32,371 nucleotides of DNA, from contig JAAYNV010000032.1 of NCBI GenBank assembly GCA_012520645.1, positions 1-32,371 on the forward strand, read 5' to 3'. Shown in pieces: positions 30,733 to 32,371 of this stretch (its first letter is position 1; each line of letters starts with the position of its first letter). Origin of the DNA: Clostridiales bacterium. GTDB lineage: Bacteria; Bacillota; Clostridia; Lachnospirales; Lachnospiraceae. The translations under genes were made by a program, and so were the position numbers. A model generated the notes under the pieces. That model saw nothing but the letters and a program-made list of their open reading frames with translations. It ran no database searches and was not told the DNA's origin.

Positions 30733-31560
30733 CTATCCTTCCACCTCCGGGAACTTCATACTGTCATCCTGCGCACCCGAACTTTCCAATTCTTCAAAAC
30801 AAATACTCTGTACTAGCTGTTCGCAGTTTTTGCGGTCCTCTTTTTGTGTTTCCAAAGCCGGCACGCCCTGTTCCAGGAGACCATGCTCATGCGCAAATCT
30901 CCATATCTTTCGTTCCGCCTGATAATCTACCGAATCCTTATATGGATAAATTGAAATTGTCACCAGACTGCCGCCACGGCCGATTCCATCTTCCCCTACG
31001 CTAACCGGTCCGTTTAGTTCCACAATCAATTGCGTAATATCGGTATTCTCATCCAGCCATATTCGTAATGTGGAATATAGCTCCTGCTCTCCCTGTCCGG
31101 TGGCTATCGAATATTTTACGGTCAGAAGACAGGCATTCTCACCAGCCATAGGCACACGTTTGTAAGACAGTTGTGCAGGCTTGTGATCCATAAGCTGTCC
31201 GATCATTTCCTCCGCCCTTTTCAGCCACTGTTCTGCCTCCAGTTTCTCCCATGGCTGTTTTGCATAAAAAACTGCACCGTCCTTATCCGCATAGAGCGTT
31301 CCCTGATACCATAAATATTCCTCTGCCCCATCGTCTGCAGCATATGCCGCCGTATACTGCTCTGTCCGGTAATAGGAGATTTCTGCTTCATCTGTACTGA
31401 TCTCAACGGAATAAGCACAGTCAGCCGCATAAAAATCTTCTATCTGTCCAGTGACCTTCTCATAAGCCGTTCCTGCTTCCTGCTCCGAATAGGTTTCCTC
31501 ACCAAAATATCCCGTTCCCCTGCCGCATCCGGTAAACAGTATGAACAGGCCGATTATCAA
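30733..31560 (-). CDS. Putative lipoprotein with frameshifted signal peptide
   Basis: A protein of about 275 aa, secreted and lipid-anchored if intact: 'LIIGLFILFTGC' is a lipobox, followed by an acidic, Tyr-rich extracellular domain of unknown function ('AYSVEISTDEAEISYYRTEQ', 'WYQGTLYADKDGAVFYAKQP'). The only in-frame start is a TTG at 31560 with no ribosome binding site, and it gives a signal peptide lacking its basic N-terminus. The well-placed ATG at 31583 is one base out of frame: it reads into a run of seven A (complement of 31571-31577) and stops after five codons. With eight A the product would begin MYKKKIVCLIIGLFILFTGC, an ideal lipoprotein signal. The gene may be inactivated, slippery, or affected by a sequencing error. 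Confidence 0.7.
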   Translation of the reverse strand: MIIGLFILFTGCGRGTGYFGEETYSEQEAGTAYEKVTGQIEDFYAADCAYSVEISTDEAEISYYRTEQYTAAYAADDGAEEYLWYQGTLYADKDGAVFYAKQPWEKLEAEQWLKRAEEMIGQLMDHKPAQLSYKRVPMAGENACLLTVKYSIATGQGEQELYSTLRIWLDENTDITQLIVELNGPVSVGEDGIGRGGSLVTISIYPYKDSVDYQAERKIWRFAHEHGLLEQGVPALETQKEDRKNCEQLVQSICFEELESSGAQDDSMKFPEVEG

Positions 31561-31588
31561 ACAAACTATCTTTTTTTATACATGAATC

Positions 31589-32167
31589 CTAATACCCCAT
31601 AGCATTTCTGACCTTTTTCGTCTTTTCCTCTCCCAAGAGCATGCGCATCAGTTCAAAGGCAACCGCAGGCCCGGTCTCCGGACAATATGAGGTAATCACA
31701 TTGTCATCAATTACAACAGGCTCGTTGATCACATTGACTCCAAATCCGGCAAGCTGTTTCTGCCGGCAGCCATCTCCCAGATGATAGGTCGTTCCCCGCC
31801 TGCCGTTTAAAATTCCGCTCTTTCCAATCGGCAGTGCTCCGACACAGATACTGGCAATCGGCTTTTTCCGGGAATCAAAGTCTCTTATCAACTGTAGAAA
31901 TCTTTCATCGAAGGCTTCCTCATAAAAGCCAAACTCCTCGTATCCTCCCGGAATGGCCAATGCATCATAATGGCTGGCAGAAATTTCATCTATTGTTTTA
32001 TCCATAACAACCGGAACATGAAATGTACTGATCACCTGCTTTGTAAATCCACAGGTCGTTACGCTGACATCATAGTGAAAATCAAAACCGGCCCAGCCAA
32101 ATGTATCAATAAACGGACTGAATTCCATCGTTTCAAACCCTTTATTGCAAAATAATAATACTTTCAT
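31589..32167 (-). CDS. DJ-1/PfpI family protein
   Basis: A 192-residue class I glutamine amidotransferase-like protein. The nucleophile-elbow Cys108 is in 'PIASICVGALPIGKSG', and the conserved acidic partner Glu12 is in 'NKGFETMEF'. 'YDALAIPGGYEEFGFYEEAF' carries the GG loop. Members include deglycase-like and thiamine-related enzymes; the reaction here is not known. I chose the ATG at 32167 because the family starts 'MKVLLF'. The frame is open for 33 more codons upstream, with coding-like amphipathic sequence ('LVEKAMDALEKEGIHKG'), so an extended start or the tail of a truncated upstream gene is possible. It ends 6 bases before the ATG of the lipoprotein gene. Confidence 0.88.
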   Translation of the reverse strand: MKVLLFCNKGFETMEFSPFIDTFGWAGFDFHYDVSVTTCGFTKQVISTFHVPVVMDKTIDEISASHYDALAIPGGYEEFGFYEEAFDERFLQLIRDFDSRKKPIASICVGALPIGKSGILNGRRGTTYHLGDGCRQKQLAGFGVNVINEPVVIDDNVITSYCPETGPAVAFELMRMLLGEEKTKKVRNAMGY

Positions 32168-32259
32168 AATTCCATAAAGTGCTCCCTTATGTATCCCCTC
32201 TTTTTCCAGTGCATCCATGGCTTTCTCTACCAGCTTTTTGGCAATGTATAGTGGTTCAG

Positions 32260-32371
32260 TTGTCAAGACAAAAATCTAACATTTTTTTAATGAACCGATA
32301 TGGTTGATAAGTTACAAGGAACATGGGGAGAATTGTGGAACGCTCCCCCGATCCACATATATGCTAAGCTA
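32260..32371. other. Insertion-sequence-end-like segment and window edge
   Basis: TTGTCAAGACAAAAATCTAA followed by a T-run and AATGA resembles the segment at 14258-14290. It abruptly ends the open frame upstream of the DJ-1 gene, as an element boundary would. The remaining 80 bases hold a short minus-strand frame ending in 'KKMLDFCLDN' and no identifiable gene. The window is too short here to tell. Confidence 0.3.

Noticed and set aside
1..32371. CRISPR array, tRNA or rRNA genes, prophage block
   Set aside because: No regularly spaced repeats, no cloverleaf-like GTTCGA regions and no phage structural genes were seen on reading both strands.

Overview
The window looks like a chromosomal segment from a gut-type clostridium, most likely a Lachnospiraceae. 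The evidence is Gram-positive ribosome binding sites throughout (AGGAGG 6-9 nt before starts), the gene order rho - rpmE - DUF1385 - prmC - prfA, an infC-rpmI-rplT operon with a long attenuator leader, a YesM/AraC-type two-component system beside a sugar ABC transporter, and moderate GC content. This assignment is inference from gene content; no 16S gene is present.

Layout. (1) 1-2480 is accessory: a 29-residue holin-like toxin gene of type I toxin-antitoxin style, an AAA ATPase with DUF4143 whose promoter is flanked by two copies of one inverted repeat, and a decayed KilA-N fragment. (2) 2547-11728, all on the minus strand, is core information processing: prfA, prmC, a DUF1385 membrane protein, rpmE, rho, rplT, rpmI, infC (ATT start codon, with leader), a DUF1540 protein, thrS and a small membrane protein. 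(3) 12009-13913, on the plus strand, is nagB-nagA. An AT-rich orphan gene with its own terminator follows. (4) 14408-24479, minus strand, is a sugar locus: AraC-type response regulator, two ABC permeases, a lipoprotein binding protein, a YesM-type histidine kinase, a phosphohexomutase and a GH94 phosphorylase that resembles N,N'-diacetylchitobiose phosphorylase more than cellobiose phosphorylase. (5) 24996-32266, minus strand, is a loose accessory/metabolic string: iron-type alcohol dehydrogenase, WYL regulator, an MmcQ-GNAT fusion, a MATE transporter, small membrane proteins, a broken Nudix gene, a lipoprotein with a probable frameshift in its signal peptide, and a DJ-1/PfpI protein.

How the genes fit together. 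Regions 3 and 4 read as one route for chitin- or peptidoglycan-derived amino sugar: two-component sensing, ABC import of a disaccharide, phosphorolysis of (GlcNAc)2 to GlcNAc-1-P plus GlcNAc, mutase conversion of the 1-phosphate to the 6-phosphate, deacetylation by NagA and deamination/isomerisation by NagB to fructose-6-P. The ABC ATPase and a GlcNAc kinase are not in the window. A TTGTACAA-centred motif occurs near both the phosphorylase promoter and the binding-protein promoter and may link the two units.

No CRISPR array, rRNA, tRNA or intact insertion sequence was seen. The strongest candidates for something under-described are the type I toxin locus, the paired operators around the DUF4143 ATPase promoter, the non-cellulosic GH94 locus, and the 7-A tract that puts a lipoprotein signal peptide out of frame with its best start codon.
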